The notes under the pieces: generated by a model
Seen by the model: the letters and a program-made list of their open reading frames with translations, nothing else
What the model was told of the DNA's origin: nothing
Database searches by the model: none
In this document: positions 1 through 11,452 of the stretch, in pieces
How positions within the stretch are numbered: position 1 is the first letter of the stretch
Layout of the letters: each line of letters starts with the position of its first letter
Assembly (NCBI RefSeq): GCF_001661265.1
Contig: NW_017567019.1
Location: forward strand, 186,001 to 250,000
Length of the DNA stretch: 64,000 nucleotides
From: Saitoella complicata NRRL Y-17804
Lineage: Eukaryota; Ascomycota; Saitoellomycetes; Saitoellales; Saitoellaceae
Direction of reading: 5' to 3'
Program-made: the position numbers and the translations under genes

Positions 1-36
1 AGCGGTGACAGCCGGGTCGACGTCGTACTTGGACAT
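1..36 (-). CDS. 5' end of an unidentified gene running off the left edge (partial)
   Basis: Twelve codons read on the minus strand from an ATG at 36-34 (MSKYDVDPAVTA) with no stop before the window edge. The start has a reasonable fungal context (CCGGC before ATG), and a TATA-like TTATAA lies about 50 bp upstream, so it is probably the true N-terminus of a gene that continues to the left. Too short to identify. The remaining bases to 282 hold its promoter and the 3' flank of the next gene. Confidence 0.45.
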   Translation of the reverse strand, partial: MSKYDVDPAVTA

Positions 37-86
37 GCCGGGATGATCTACAGGCTACAGGCTACGAGAACAGCGGACACATGTCC

Positions 87-93
87 TTATAAG
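87..93 (-). promoter_or_regulatory. TATA-like element of the left-edge gene
   Basis: TTATAAG, about 50 bp upstream of the minus-strand ATG at 36. The position fits a core promoter, but the assignment rests on sequence resemblance only. Confidence 0.3.
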
Positions 94-282
94 AAATGAG
101 ATCAGCCCCCCTCCCGGCAATTGCAATTCTCCACACGGTCAAGCGGGGAGTCGCGTATTTCCCCGGATCACCCGCTTGAACTAAGCTAAATAGCCGCTAG
201 CCAATCACATCGCCTGATTAGTGCTCGGCTAATTGCCCTTCTAACCCTAGTCTACTCTTCCATCTCTGCAATTCTAACCCTT

Positions 283-1974
283 CTAATTGGAGTCAACCTC
301 AACACCCCACTCGCCGTTCACGTCCCATCGGGATCCTCCTGCTGCTCGGGACACGTACTTGATGAACCTCAACGTTCCTTCATCGCGGAGAACCACCAGG
401 AACTTGTTCCATCCTGCCACTTCTTCAACCAAAATCCCGCCGTCGTCGTCTTCGTTCTCCGCCGCAGCTTTGTAAATAGCCGGATCATCGTCTGCTTCGT
501 CTCCGGTAGCCATGTAGATTTCGTACCCACCCACTTCACCTTCCTCGAATTTTGCCGATGGCGACAAACACAAAGTAGAGCACAACGTGGGGTTGGGGTG
601 GACGTGAGGGGTGGCCAACGTGTAATCATGTCCGGGACGGAATCGTCTTGCGAGGACACACTCGGAGATGGGAAAGTAGGACGTGCACATCGCCAACCAC
701 TTTCGGAACTCCTTGCTTCCGTAGAGTTCAGTGCTGAGCTCTCCCATGGGTGTAGAAGCATCTTCGGTAAACAAGTAGCGGTGCTTGTGCGGTGGGACGG
801 CGACCTTCCATTCCGAGGGGACGTCATTAGAGTGCTGCGGGACAGCCTGGTCGGCTTCCTCAAGCTTGGCCTTAAGGTCCTCGGCGTATTCCTTGTTGAG
901 GAAAGATTGAATAGACAGCTTGCATTCATCCTCGAAAACTCCACGCAACTGTTTCATCGACTCGGGCTTCAACAAGACCGGGTTCATGTACTTGCCGAGG
1001 TACTCCCTCTCCGCATCAGTCAACTCGCACTTTTCGCTCTCCTCGTCATCGATCTTCTCCTCTTCGGACACAGCCTTGAGCTCGAGGCGAGGATGATCGA
1101 GTTCATCGCCTTCACCTTGCAGTTGCTCCAACGTCGACTTGAGCTTGTCCTCCTCCTCCTGGTTCTCGCCGTATCCAGGCTCGCCCTCCTGAGGAACGTG
1201 GAACCAGCCACTAATCGACATCCTAGGCTTTCCCTCCACACATACTTCTTCGACATCGTGGAACGACCGACCAGGCTGGACGGTAAACATGCAGAGCTGA
1301 TTCCATTCGGGTGGGATGACGAGCGTGGGATCAGCAGCAGGGAAGCCAGGCTTCAAGGTCGGGTATAGACGGAGTGCGCCTCCCCATTCGGGCTTCCAAC
1401 CCTTTTCGACGAGGTAGAGGATGTACGAGACGCGACGGGTACCGATGACGTCGTCGTGGTTCAGCAAGTGTGATCCATGAGTGTACGTGTTAATCGACAT
1501 ATCCGTCTTCGTCCCACTCAGCGGCCCACACTGCGTAACCTTCTGAATATACTCCCGAAACAGCGGAGAATACATCGCATCGCGTAATCGTCCAAGATTG
1601 GCGAGTTTAGCCTTTTCGTCATCGGGGAGTCCGGAGAGGTTTGCGAGGTCTCCGGTTTGGTTCACCTTGTAAATATCTGTTTCTTTGGAGGTGAAGACAA
1701 GGTTTTCTTCGATTTCGCGTTTGACGGCGGAGAGGAGGTCGTCGCTGATCAGGTTGGAGATTTTGCAGTGTTTGTAGGGGGAGGATACGGCGTATGCGTC
1801 ACGGAGCTCGTTCTGCGTCTCCTCCTTCAACGTTTGCGGACCGAACGCTGAAGCGTAGCCGTCGTCCTCGGCTGAAACAGGAGCATTGGTACGCTGCTTC
1901 TTCTTGAGGGGCCCGTCTTCAATGGACATGGTTGATGCTGGATCGTCTACTCTTTGCTCCTCTCGACTCGGCAT
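283..1974 (-). CDS. TPA1: Prolyl 3,4-dihydroxylase, Ofd1/Tpa1 (OGFOD1) family
   Basis: Single-exon gene of 563 aa. The first ATG is at 1974; the frame runs one alternative TTG further, which I did not use. The N-terminal half is a 2-oxoglutarate/Fe(II) oxygenase domain. The iron-binding HxD is in LLNHDDV (about H173 and D175), the distal His is in SFHDVEE (about H239), and the 2-oxoglutarate-binding Arg is in KPRMSISGWFH (about R251). The second half, after an acidic linker, matches the C-terminal degenerate oxygenase domain typical of this family. Family members hydroxylate a proline of ribosomal protein uS12; fission yeast Ofd1 also controls the sterol factor Sre1 under low oxygen. Divergent from the antiporter gene, with 227 bp between the start codons. 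All catalytic residues are present, so it should be active. Confidence 0.92.
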   Translation of the reverse strand: MPSREEQRVDDPASTMSIEDGPLKKKQRTNAPVSAEDDGYASAFGPQTLKEETQNELRDAYAVSSPYKHCKISNLISDDLLSAVKREIEENLVFTSKETDIYKVNQTGDLANLSGLPDDEKAKLANLGRLRDAMYSPLFREYIQKVTQCGPLSGTKTDMSINTYTHGSHLLNHDDVIGTRRVSYILYLVEKGWKPEWGGALRLYPTLKPGFPAADPTLVIPPEWNQLCMFTVQPGRSFHDVEEVCVEGKPRMSISGWFHVPQEGEPGYGENQEEEDKLKSTLEQLQGEGDELDHPRLELKAVSEEEKIDDEESEKCELTDAEREYLGKYMNPVLLKPESMKQLRGVFEDECKLSIQSFLNKEYAEDLKAKLEEADQAVPQHSNDVPSEWKVAVPPHKHRYLFTEDASTPMGELSTELYGSKEFRKWLAMCTSYFPISECVLARRFRPGHDYTLATPHVHPNPTLCSTLCLSPSAKFEEGEVGGYEIYMATGDEADDDPAIYKAAAENEDDDGGILVEEVAGWNKFLVVLRDEGTLRFIKYVSRAAGGSRWDVNGEWGVEVDSN

Positions 1975-2201
1975 TCCCAAAAATCAGTGATCCGTTGAGG
2001 CGCAGTGCGTGTGGCGTGCACATAAGGTGTAGGACCCTTGAATACCTACCGGAAAAGGTTTATATCCCTCACGAACGTTCTTCACTGTTGCAATTGTACA
2101 GCCAGACATCATCAAGCTGGCGTCTTCTATTACCTCCACGATTCTGCACCTCTTCAAGTTGTCTGAAGTTTACTAACACCGGCTAATCGGCTTGCATCGT
2201 C

Positions 2202-4149
2202 ATGCCGAATCTTGATGTGTCCGAGTTCAATATTGTTTGTTCCGTGCTGGGCGCTTTCATTGTTGTTTTTGGATTGTGTTCTTACGTTGTCAAGGAACGG
2301 GCTTTCGTGAGTGAGGCTCTTGTTGCCTTGTTGATTGGTGTTGCGTTTGGACCGATCGGGTCGGGGTGGATTGAGCCGGAGCGGTTTGGCGATGGGAATG
2401 CTGATGTTAAGAAGATTACCTTGGTTTGTCCAGATGAGAGCCCCCCCCTCAGATCATAGGGCTAACTGGAAATACAGGCATTCACTCGACTCGTCATCGG
2501 TGTTCAATTGGTCTTGGCAGGTGTGGAGTTGCCGTCCAAGTACATTTGGCGTGAGAGGTGGTCGTTGTTCGTGCTCTTGATTCCCATCATGACTACGATG
2601 TGGGTTATTTCGGCACTGTTCGTGTACCTATTGATTCCGAACCTTCACTATATCGAAGCTTTGGTTATCGCTGCGTGCGGTATGTGATGTCGTACATCCG
2701 GTGTTGACCCTCTTGACTGACAATACATACAGTCACCCCAACGGACCCTATCTTGGCAAACTCGATCGTTCGTGGTCGCTTTGCCGAAAAGTATGTCGCC
2801 CCCCACCTCCGTAACATCATCTCCGCCGAGTCCGGTGCCAACGACGGTTTCGGCTACCCCTTCCTCTTCCTCGCCACGTACCTCATCAAGTATGACTCCG
2901 GCAAGGCAATCGGCATGTGGTTCTACGAAACTTGGTGCTACAACATTTTGTTGTCCTGCGCATATGGTACCGTAATCGGATGGCTCGCAAAGGAAGTGCT
3001 TCATTTTAGTGAGAAAAAGTCGGAACCCATATTATTGGATCCACCTCCTGGTTTGGATCTATCCTACAAGTGTATGGCTCAAGCTAATCAAGTCCTCTGC
3101 TGGGGGGAGTAGGAAGTATATCGACAAGGAGTCATTTCTTGTGTTTGCCATCGCGCTTGCGTTGTTTACGTTTGGGACGGCTGGGTTGTTCGGAACTGAC
3201 GACCTTCTTGCTTGTTTCGTAGCCGGAAGTATGTTGCACTACTCTTCTCGTTGGTATACGTGCTAACATATGGATAGACGTCTTTACGTGGGATGACTGG
3301 TTCCGTATTGAAACAGAAAAGGAGCACCTTCAGTCGACAATCGACATGTTGCTCAACATCTCGATTTTTGTCTATTTGGGTGCGATCATGCCGTGGTCCG
3401 ATTTCAACAACCATGAAATTGGCACATCGGTCTGGCGCTTAATCGTCATGGGTATTTGTGTTTTGATCGCAAGACGTCTGCCCATCGTCTTAGCTCTTTA
3501 CAAGTTCATGCCTACGACGATCAAGAATTTTAGGGAGGCGATGTTTGCTGGGTTCTTCGGGCCTATCGGCGTTGGTGCTGTATTCTACGCAGCCATCGCT
3601 TATGAGCAGTTTGAAGAATCTAAAGACGAGAGACAACATCGTTTGGCCGAGTTGGTCATCCCTGTCGTCTACTTCTTGGCCTTGTCGTCTATCGTAGTGC
3701 ACGGCGTCACGATTCCAATCATCAAGCTTGGTCAGAGAATCCCCATCAGCAGTCTCGATTTCCGATCGATTTCCATCAGTCGCCCATCAACTTCGGCACC
3801 GAAGAACGACAGCGCCTTTGCGCGCATGAAGATTTTCAAGCCGGCAGACGTCGATGCTCGCCTGCAGGAAATGAAGGATCTTGAGGCCCGGGGAGTTCCG
3901 CCTCCTATGTTTGATCCCAAAGACGGCCCGGAGGAGGTTGCCCGGTCCGTTGGCTCGCAGTCTACCAACGATGAGAGTTCTGTTGATGCGTTCGCGGGTC
4001 GTGGACGTAGGATCACCATTCAGGATCCGAGAGATATGGCTGCCTTGGAGGATCAGAATAGGAAGGAGTCTGAAGTTGCCTTTCAGGAGGGTAATGATAT
4101 CATTGTGGAGGACAGAGATGGATTCCATCAACGTGTCTACCATATGTAG
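2202..4149 (+). CDS. NHA1: Plasma-membrane Na+/H+ antiporter, Nha1/Sod2 family
   Basis: Five exons: 2202-2423, 2478-2679, 2733-3018, 3113-3228 and 3278-4149, totalling 565 codons plus stop. Introns are 54, 53, 94 and 49 bp; the third uses a weak GTCGGA donor but keeps the conserved reading into KYIDKESF. The protein is a CPA1-type exchanger with about a dozen hydrophobic segments. The conserved core motif reads TPTDPILANSIV, followed by ISAESGANDG, both hallmarks of the ion-binding region. A hydrophilic tail of roughly 130 residues follows the last membrane segment, shorter than in budding yeast Nha1 (985 aa) and nearer fission yeast Sod2 (468 aa). Expected role: export of Na+, Li+ and K+ in exchange for protons. 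The symbol is by family and not proven orthology. Confidence 0.92.
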
Positions 4150-4476
4150 GGGGGAGGAAGACTGGAGCGTGAGGAGTGAGAAGAGGAAGAACGAGACGAA
4201 TCACCTGTATTATACCTTAATACACTCTGTATTTACCCATCGGCCTCGGTACCGAACTCCGGGCCTTATCTCGTCTTCTATGTCGGTCCGCCCCCACACT
4301 GACGTTTGCTTATCTCCCAGCCGACGCGCCGAAGCCTCCACAAAGCGGACCATGCGCCGAGATGATGGCAACCGCCGAGCCTTCCATAACACGGATGTCG
4401 CTGTGACGATGACTCTTATACCAACCACCATCACTGACAGAGCTGTTTACGACAGCATTCACTCCACTTCACCACC

Positions 4477-5584
4477 ATGTCGTTAGCTGACGTTGCACGA
4501 ACACTCCCTTCTCGGTGCCCTTCATGGGGTTCGCCTATCGATTACGCGTCGCATATCAACATGGAGCCCCTGGTGCGGTGGGTACATGCGCTCACGGGTG
4601 AATGCGTGTACGGGAATAGAGCTGCCTTGAGTTGGGCGTTAGGTAAGTCGATTGTTGTAGCAGAGTTCGCACGTTCTAACACGAGATAAAGGGGTACTTT
4701 CGCTGCTATCATGGCTATTCGCGCAGACACCACAGATCTACAGCAACTATAATGCACCGCATACAACCCACTTGGCTATTTCGCCTCTCTTATTACTATC
4801 CTGGACGCTTGGAGACGCATTCAACCTCATGGGATGCATCTTTAGCGGACAAGCTTTGCCTTTCCAGAAGTCGCTCGCCAGTTGGTATGTGCTTGTTGAC
4901 GCCGTCCTTTGCGGGCAGTGGCTGTATGGGAGGTGGTTCCATGGATATACTGTGATTGAAGGCGTGGATTCATCCGATGTGGAGTATGAGGAGGAAGAGG
5001 GGGAGGCTGTTGCTCCCGATGGTCACAAGCCTCCTAATAGACCGGGAACTACACGAAGCGCCCGAAGTACACGAAGCATTCTTTCAGTTCACAGGCTCAG
5101 TTCGGTAGTTATCCTGGCTTTTGCCGTATTTGCTGGAGCTACGGATAGCTCTGCTACTACAACAACACTCGACGCCCCTGGCGAGGACACTCTCGCAGCT
5201 TCTTTTGCCTGGATTTGCACTGTGTTCTATCTATCATCACGTATTCCTCAGATCATTCGCAATACCGAACGTCGCTCAACAACCGGCCTGAGTCCTTTTC
5301 TGTTCTTGATGGCCCTTTTCGGTAACATGTTCTACACCTCGTCAATTCTCGCCAGCCCCTATGTTGCTGCTGGAGGAGAGGTGAGAAGAGAGTTCCTGAT
5401 TGGAGAGTTGCCCTTCCTTATTGGAAGTGCTGGCTGTGTGGGGTTTGACGCATGGATTCTTGGACAGTGGCTTGTGTGGGATAAACAGTTCAAGGTGGTG
5501 CTGGAGAAGAGAGGGACTAGAGTTGAGAGTTCAGAGTACAGGCCTTTGATGGAGAGTAGATCGGAGTCGTACGGGTCTGTTTGA
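4477..5584 (+). CDS. PQ-loop repeat transporter (Ypq/Rtc2-like, vacuolar or lysosomal type)
   Basis: Two exons, 4477-4642 and 4692-5584, joined over a 49-bp GT-AG intron; 352 aa. Two PQ-loop motifs are visible, FAQTPQIYSNY near residue 67 and SRIPQIIRN in the second half, each inside a helix pair, giving the seven-helix topology of the family. Between them lies an acidic hydrophilic loop (EYEEEEGEA) and a Ser/Arg-rich stretch. The layout matches yeast Ypq1-3/Rtc2 and human PQLC2, which export cationic amino acids from the vacuole or lysosome. Substrate and location are inferred from the family. Same strand as the antiporter, 327 bp downstream of it. Confidence 0.88.
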
Positions 5585-5893
5585 ACAGTACTCGGAGGGA
5601 AAGCTAGAATTCGCAGAGGATGGGATGAGTGGGATACAAGAGTATAGACACTACGAGCGAGTACATTACTTGGCTACGTTAGACCTCCATAATCCACCTG
5701 ATCAATTGCTTCTGAAGGCAAACAAGTTTTTACACGCTCTCCTCCAACGGCGGCATGAACTTCGAATTCCTCCGGGTCGCTGCATGTGGCTGCCAGTGCG
5801 GCCCGACGTCTCGGCAGAACACTTAAATACAGTCCATACTCCAACTCCGTTTTGCCAGCTGTCACCGAACTTCACTGACCGGTGTTACCAACC

Positions 5894-6891
5894 ATGCCAA
5901 ACGAATCGACGATTAAGAAGCTCCCTAACGAGCTTGTCACCGAGGTGGCTCTGTACCTGTCGGCGGCTGACCTTCTCAGTCTCGGAAGCACTTGTCGGGC
6001 AATGAGGGCTTTTGTCCGGGATGCAGACCTTTGGACGGTGAAAATAAAACGGGACTTTGGATGTGAGGGGCTTGAGTTCCAATGGGAGCAGAGTGATGAC
6101 GGGGCGTATTCTTCAAGAGAGCGCCAAAGGAAGTATATGAAGCTGGAGGAGGGTGAGTGGATGAGCAGCTGCGCTGAGTGGGATTGCGCTTGGCTTAATG
6201 AAGGTAGCCAAAAATGGTATCTTGAAATGCTCGCTAGAAGCTAACACTTTGAATAGGCAATGGTCACTACTGGCGAATCGAGCATAATCCACGGAGTCCA
6301 TTCGGTCGCTCTCTCAATCTCGGACATCGCTGGGTGTTTTGGCTCCATGCTCACACACGTCTCCGGATTCCTCCAGGTCGTTACGAAGTATCGTTTGGAT
6401 TACAAGTTGTGCAGCCAAATCCTATGTTACGCTTCGTCTCATTCAAAATACAGGAAAAGCCCCCCGTCTCCGAGACTTTAGACGGAGAAGCTCAGATGTA
6501 TGCGGATGAGATGATACGGTTCCCAATGGCAGAGGTTCAGTCAACGTATCTCAGGGCCCTATCAACTCCTGACTTTAGGGAAGTTACATGGCAATCGACG
6601 TTTCTGGTTCGAGGGTCTTCGGAGAAGGGCAAGGAATGGGGTGAAGTCGAGGTGGAGATCAAGGATACCAGCGACATGCCTAAGACCGGTGTCAACCTCG
6701 ATTACGTGAAATTCAAGAGAGTGCATGTGGATGAGGATACAATAGATCCCGTCGCAGAAGGCGTGAATGAGCGGCCAATCATTCGAGATTATCCCAGACG
6801 TCGTCGGCGCGGAGACAGGACTCCCGAAGAGCCTGGATTGAAAAGCCTTTTTACTGGATTTTTCAGCAGGATTGGACACGGTTTATTCTAG
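5894..6891 (+). CDS. F-box protein with a PP2-like C-terminal domain
   Basis: Two exons, 5894-6203 and 6257-6891, giving 314 aa. The start is the ATG in CAACCATGCC. Residues about 8-50 form an F-box (KLPNELVTEVALYLSAADLL, then STCRAMRAF and DADLW), which in this family binds Skp1 in an SCF ubiquitin ligase. The second exon reads NGHYWRIEHNP, RWVFWLHAHTRL and PGRYEVSFGLQV, resembling the phloem-protein-2-like domain often paired with F-boxes. A competing donor (GTGAGT at 6153) is in the same phase and would remove 17 residues; I preferred the 53-bp intron because its size fits this genome. The degradation target is unknown. Confidence 0.8.
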
Positions 6892-7053
6892 AGTACAGCT
6901 CACAATCAGCATTGCTCTTCATCACGTCATCGATATAAGGTTCGCGACCCTGCATGAAGCGGCGGGACGCACAGCTGACCGTCGTCCTCTCCAACAAACA
7001 TCATCGTCGAGCAAACAGCACGATGCTGTGCGATTAAGACGGTTGAGATTGCA

Positions 7054-7634
7054 ATGATCCATCGAGATACAGAAGATCTGCGAACTATGACGCAACCCCT
7101 GCTAAGTACGGAGCAGCTGGTCGAGATTCGTGCTCGTCAACGGACGTTCGAAAACGCTTATGTCCGTACGGCGCTAGGAGAGTTCTCTTTCGGTTCGATG
7201 GTCTTCTGTTCTCCTCAGGATCTTCTGCTTATGTGGAGATAGCTCTTGTGATTCTTCGCATTTTCTCAAAGGAGTTCTATACAATAGGTGCTTTATATAC
7301 CTGTAAGTCACTACCCTCTAGCCATACTGCAACGAATGCTTACATGAAGGTTGCAGTCTCAGGGTTCGTTTCCGTGCCTTCCTAGCTCTGGTTGTGGTCC
7401 CTAATGGCCATCTAGGTTCATCGTTCTAACTGCAGCCCTGTTTCGGCGAGGACGAAGTAATAGGGAATTCTTCGGGCCAGAGCAAGCAAAGCACTTTCGC
7501 ACGAGCGGTGATGTTGTTCTCATGCTTAGTGCGCTTTACGGATGCTTGTACATAGGCAAGTTCGCGTGTTTTTGTCCGACAGTACGACAACTAACGTCCT
7601 ACTAGCGCTTTTCGTCCTGATCTTGAGACTGTAG
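7054..7634 (+). CDS. Small DUF202 (YidH-like) membrane protein, five exons with a 7-nt microexon
   Basis: Exons 7054-7192, 7243-7302, 7357-7363, 7416-7555 and 7606-7634 join to 124 codons plus stop. Introns are 50, 54, 52 and 50 bp. The last uses a GC donor (GCAAGT) and has a CTAAC branch site. The protein shows the DUF202 signature RARQRTFENAYVRTALG, then three hydrophobic segments (SFALVILRIF, IGALYTFSGFIVL, LMLSALYGCLYIALFVLIL) separated by a basic loop RRGRSNREFF and FRTSGDVV. This is the usual length and order for fungal single-domain DUF202 proteins, whose function is not known; the polyphosphate subunit Vtc1 is a distant relative. No single frame is longer than 62 codons, so it is easily missed. 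The microexon is inferred from frame and homology pattern. Confidence 0.75.
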
Positions 7635-7867
7635 AATGTCACTTGTGGACAGTTAGTGTTAGTGTTCTCTCTCGCAAGGCACTCCCTTTACATGCACAGA
7701 ACACGATACCAGGTTTGGGCATGCATCAGTACAGCTTTACTTACCTTTGTAATATGTGTTTTGGACTAGCATACATGAATTGCAGGAACCCTGGCGCTTA
7801 CATGTACATGTGTTGTCAAGTCCCGAGCAGTTATCGAATTTGCCGGGAATTGATTTCCATAATCCCT

Positions 7868-8699
7868 CATGAAGGGGTGAACATGGTACATTAAACCCAA
7901 ATCTGCCTAAGCAAACGCGTAATCCATGACAACGTGGGTTCATCTGGGATTAGTCATGAATTACGCAATCCGGCATGAATTATTATCGTTTCAGAAATCC
8001 CAGACAAAATCATGCATTACAATCCTAGACAAAATCAGAGAATATTGCCAATGCAGCAAAATACCTCAGGAAATCTTGGAGATAGTACATATTCACTGGA
8101 AAATCGAATGCTTCCTATACAGACACATTGTTATGTACTTGACCGAGAGGGGCCTCCTGCTATATATGTATAGACATGTCAACATGAGCCAGAGGGCCCC
8201 ACCACTTCGGATATTTACAAAAATTCTAAGTCTCTACATGTATCCATCAGCAGCGAAGGTCAAGAAGGCCAGGCATAGAAGACATTTCCTTGTACATGAC
8301 TGAGCAATTGCCAACGTGTTGAGTCATAGGGCCATGTTCAATGCTATTGTAGCCATTAGAATACCCAAAATCAATATCCTTACCTGGTGATCTTGCTCTT
8401 TTCGCTTAGCACTCCTGCTAACTCACCCATACTATTTCACATTTTTTCAGGACTCTCACGAGGATACTGCTTGACACAATCTAGGATTAGGCCCGATCTC
8501 GTCATGGCTTGTTCGGGATCAGATCGTGAATTATACCGATTTGTGTCCTGAATTATTCTGGATTATGCCGTATCAAATTGTGAATTAAGTCGATCCATAT
8601 AGTGGTCTGGGTCCATATTCAGAATATGCATATCCAGAATATGACCATGCAGTTTCATTAAACCTGACCTAGTAATCCAAGTTTTTTGCATTCGTAGGG
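7868..8699 (+). repeat. MITE-like repeat, copy 1
   Basis: About 0.83 kb, best recognised by three blocks shared with the other copies: a left block GCGTAATCCATGAC followed by GTGGGTT and ATTACGCA, a middle block TACCTGGT then CTTGCTCTTTTCGCTT, and a right end GTAATCCAAG leading into CGTAGGG at 8693-8699. No coding potential. The left terminus is poorly conserved, so its boundary is approximate. Confidence 0.6.
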
Positions 8700-9191
8700 C
8701 TAGATTACACAAGCGCGCTCTTATGAGTTACACAAGCAGGTATGTGGGATCCACGAGCGCTGTACATTACAAGAGTCTCCAAGAATGCAGGATGTGGGAC
8801 ACTCCTGGATAACCTGACGTCGAGGGTGCCTAGTTCACCTGCACGACGTCGGCACAGGATTCTTGGCAGTAAACGCCGGTTTGACTGAGCATAAATGTCT
8901 AACAAGGACCTCTTCGTCGGTCATTTTGTTCAATTCTGACAATTGCGGCAGGTTCATCGCCGAGTCCGTGTTGCTGTTACGAGATGACGCGAAAATCTTG
9001 TGCGTGCAAGTACAGGCTTCCAGCCCCTGGTGGTGGGGTGTGCGGCGGTGCATGGTGCGCTCGCGCATGTGAATTACAAGCGCTGGGTCCGCGGCCATAA
9101 GAATGGAATTGGCTGATGGAACTTAGGCGACTTGGTTATTCCATGAGCCTGTATACACCCGATGAGAAGCTTTCAGAGCGATTCACTCCCC

Positions 9192-10007
9192 CCCTACGGT
9201 CGCGGTCGCGAGACTCATGAATCAGAAAATCCTGTTTAATCCAAGGTTTGATATCGTGGATGAATCCAAGATCGTATCATGGATTTCGGGATCCAAACCA
9301 CGATTTATTCCGCATTATCCATAATGAAATCGGTTCCAGTCTGGAAAAGTTGCAAGAAAGTACAGTATTATCAGGGCAAAAAAGTGAGATTACGGGGTTA
9401 AGTTTTACCATGTATTTTATGATGAGTGGTTTAACAGAGCTACAATAGCAGCAACGTGAACCATATCAATTGTATGGCCGAATGTATAAATACGATTGAT
9501 CGTAGGGAGTCTGTTGCAATGTGTACGAACACTGTCCATAGCGTAGGGCTCGAGAACTTGTATACATACGGATGGATCAATTGGTATGTATCATTATTCG
9601 CTTGACAGTTTCCAAGGATCTCATCAGAAACGCTCCTGTTGTACGGCTTGCTATAGGGCATTGATATCACTCATATATCTTTCATGCTGGAGTAACTGGG
9701 ATTATTCCTGTAGCTTTCGCGTGGAATGCCAGATAGGTCCCCTTAAAACGGCCAAAGAGTTTGCGTAGAAGTATCAAGAATTGTCCCGAACAATTACAAC
9801 GTACGCGTCACCTTGCATTCGTGAGAATCATGGATTACAAAATCCCGTTTCGGCCACAATTTGCTTTAGATTTCTGCCGGGATAGTAATCCACAATAAAG
9901 TGCGTAATTTAATGTTTAATCTCAGACAAACCCACAATCTTGACGTGGATTCCGCACTTACCTAAGAGAATTATGCTCAATCCATGACTTTTTCACTTTG
10001 TCAGGCC
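9192..10007 (-). repeat. MITE-like repeat, copy 2 (inverted)
   Basis: About 0.82 kb in the opposite orientation. Read on the minus strand it starts GGCCTGACAAAGTGAAAAAG, then TCATGGATT, contains AATCCACGTCAAGATTGTGG (identical to copy 3 apart from its flanks) and ends at CGTAGGGG. Matching GTTTGGATCC and ACGATCWTGGATT blocks also align with copy 3. No coding frame of note. Confidence 0.65.
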
Positions 10008-10029
10008 AAGGAATCTGAAGCCAAACCTC

Positions 10030-10330
10030 TTCAAGGATATGCGAAACAGCGCCTGGGATTATACTGAATCAATTCGTGGTTGTGCGAGATTGCCACATTT
10101 GATATTGGATTATGCCGATTGATGTCAAAGATTAGGACTATATGATGCAAATAGTCCTGGCTTTCATGACAAAATCGTCTGATGTCCATAACAAAAAGAT
10201 CAAGGACCAAACCCGACCTAGGAAGCCCTGGTCCACGATTAGGGGTTGCCTCATAGAAAATCCCTGAATCAGTTAATCGCGGAAGGTTGGCGTTCCCTGA
10301 CCATTCCATCGTCGATTACTCATGCGAGGG
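10030..10330. repeat. Possible degenerate fragment of the same repeat family
   Basis: Contains scattered family words (GGATTATGCCG, AAACCCGACCTAGG, several GATTA/AATCC) but no clear termini, so orientation and limits are uncertain. Confidence 0.3.
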
Positions 10331-11065
10331 CGGTGTGCTATAGCTAGAGTCCCTACGAAACCCCCAAATTCTACCAAACACGATTATAAAACACGAACAA
10401 AATTATCCAGTATCACGCATAGAGTTATTTGAGTTAGTGAGATATTCTGGGCACAATCTGGATTGACAATTCGTCTTGAAAGTAGAATGTTTTACAATTT
10501 ACCACCACTACACTGTTATACTATTCTACCTCATGATTGTACACTGCACAGATGTGACGCTCATTGGTCCCATCTATCACAGGTCATCATTCTAGGCCCA
10601 TTGATATTATTATGAGATTCAAACGATACCGATAGCAGTTGACGGTACAGCCACTTCCAAATGTAAATGCCTGTTCCACCAGCAAGCAGCAGTTCCGTCT
10701 GGATTCTACTCACCCGAATAAGAGGAGACATCAAGCAAGAGTGTCGAGATTAAACAACCATCATGTTAACCTTTCAGCAACAGCGATCATGTGCTCAGTT
10801 TGGGTTGAGACGATACAAGCCAAAGCATCAGGAGAACAGATGGGAGAGAGCCAGGGACTCGTACATCGATAGGAGAGGACCAAGGAGGCGTAGGATTCGA
10901 TGCTTTCGTCAGTCAGTCATGAGACACCCAGGGAGATTGAGACGTTGATGGTGGTGGGTTCCTGGTTGGTGCTGAGGACTTGGTGAAATTTGCCAGCGCA
11001 TCAGCACTCAGTGCTCACATGTCACTCTCGAGAGGCGCAGGCCGAAGAACCGCCACTAAAGACCA

Positions 11066-11128
11066 TTGATCCTTGTTGATCCATCAAAGACCCTTGATCT
11101 TTGATCCTCGTTGATCCATCAAAGACCC
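11066..11128 (+). repeat. 35-bp tandem repeat, two units
   Basis: Two 28-base blocks, 11066-11093 and 11101-11128, read TTGATCCTTGTTGATCC and TTGATCCTCGTTGATCC followed by the same ATCAAAGACCC, separated by TTGATCT; period 35 bp. One base differs between the blocks. Confidence 0.85.
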
Positions 11129-11452
11129 ATGAAATTTAGCCAACCTCACGATCCAAACCCGGACACTAGGAATTCCACTCTACTTGAATACTTTCCGACT
11201 TTGTTCGTGTGTTTCGTACAGTTGAATGACTTATTCAAGTGCCTTTGCTGGAAGTGGAATATGTTATTCCATTCTTGTGCAATCACGAATCAGGTATTCG
11301 TGACAGTCGAATTCGGGGGGCTCGTAGGGAGTTTCATGGCGATTGCTACGTCTGAGTTGCTGCGATTATACTCCCAGATGTCAGATTAACAGGGTTGATA
11401 TTACGTGTTGACACTGCTTTCACGCTCCAATTGATGAGACTTCCCCCAAACG

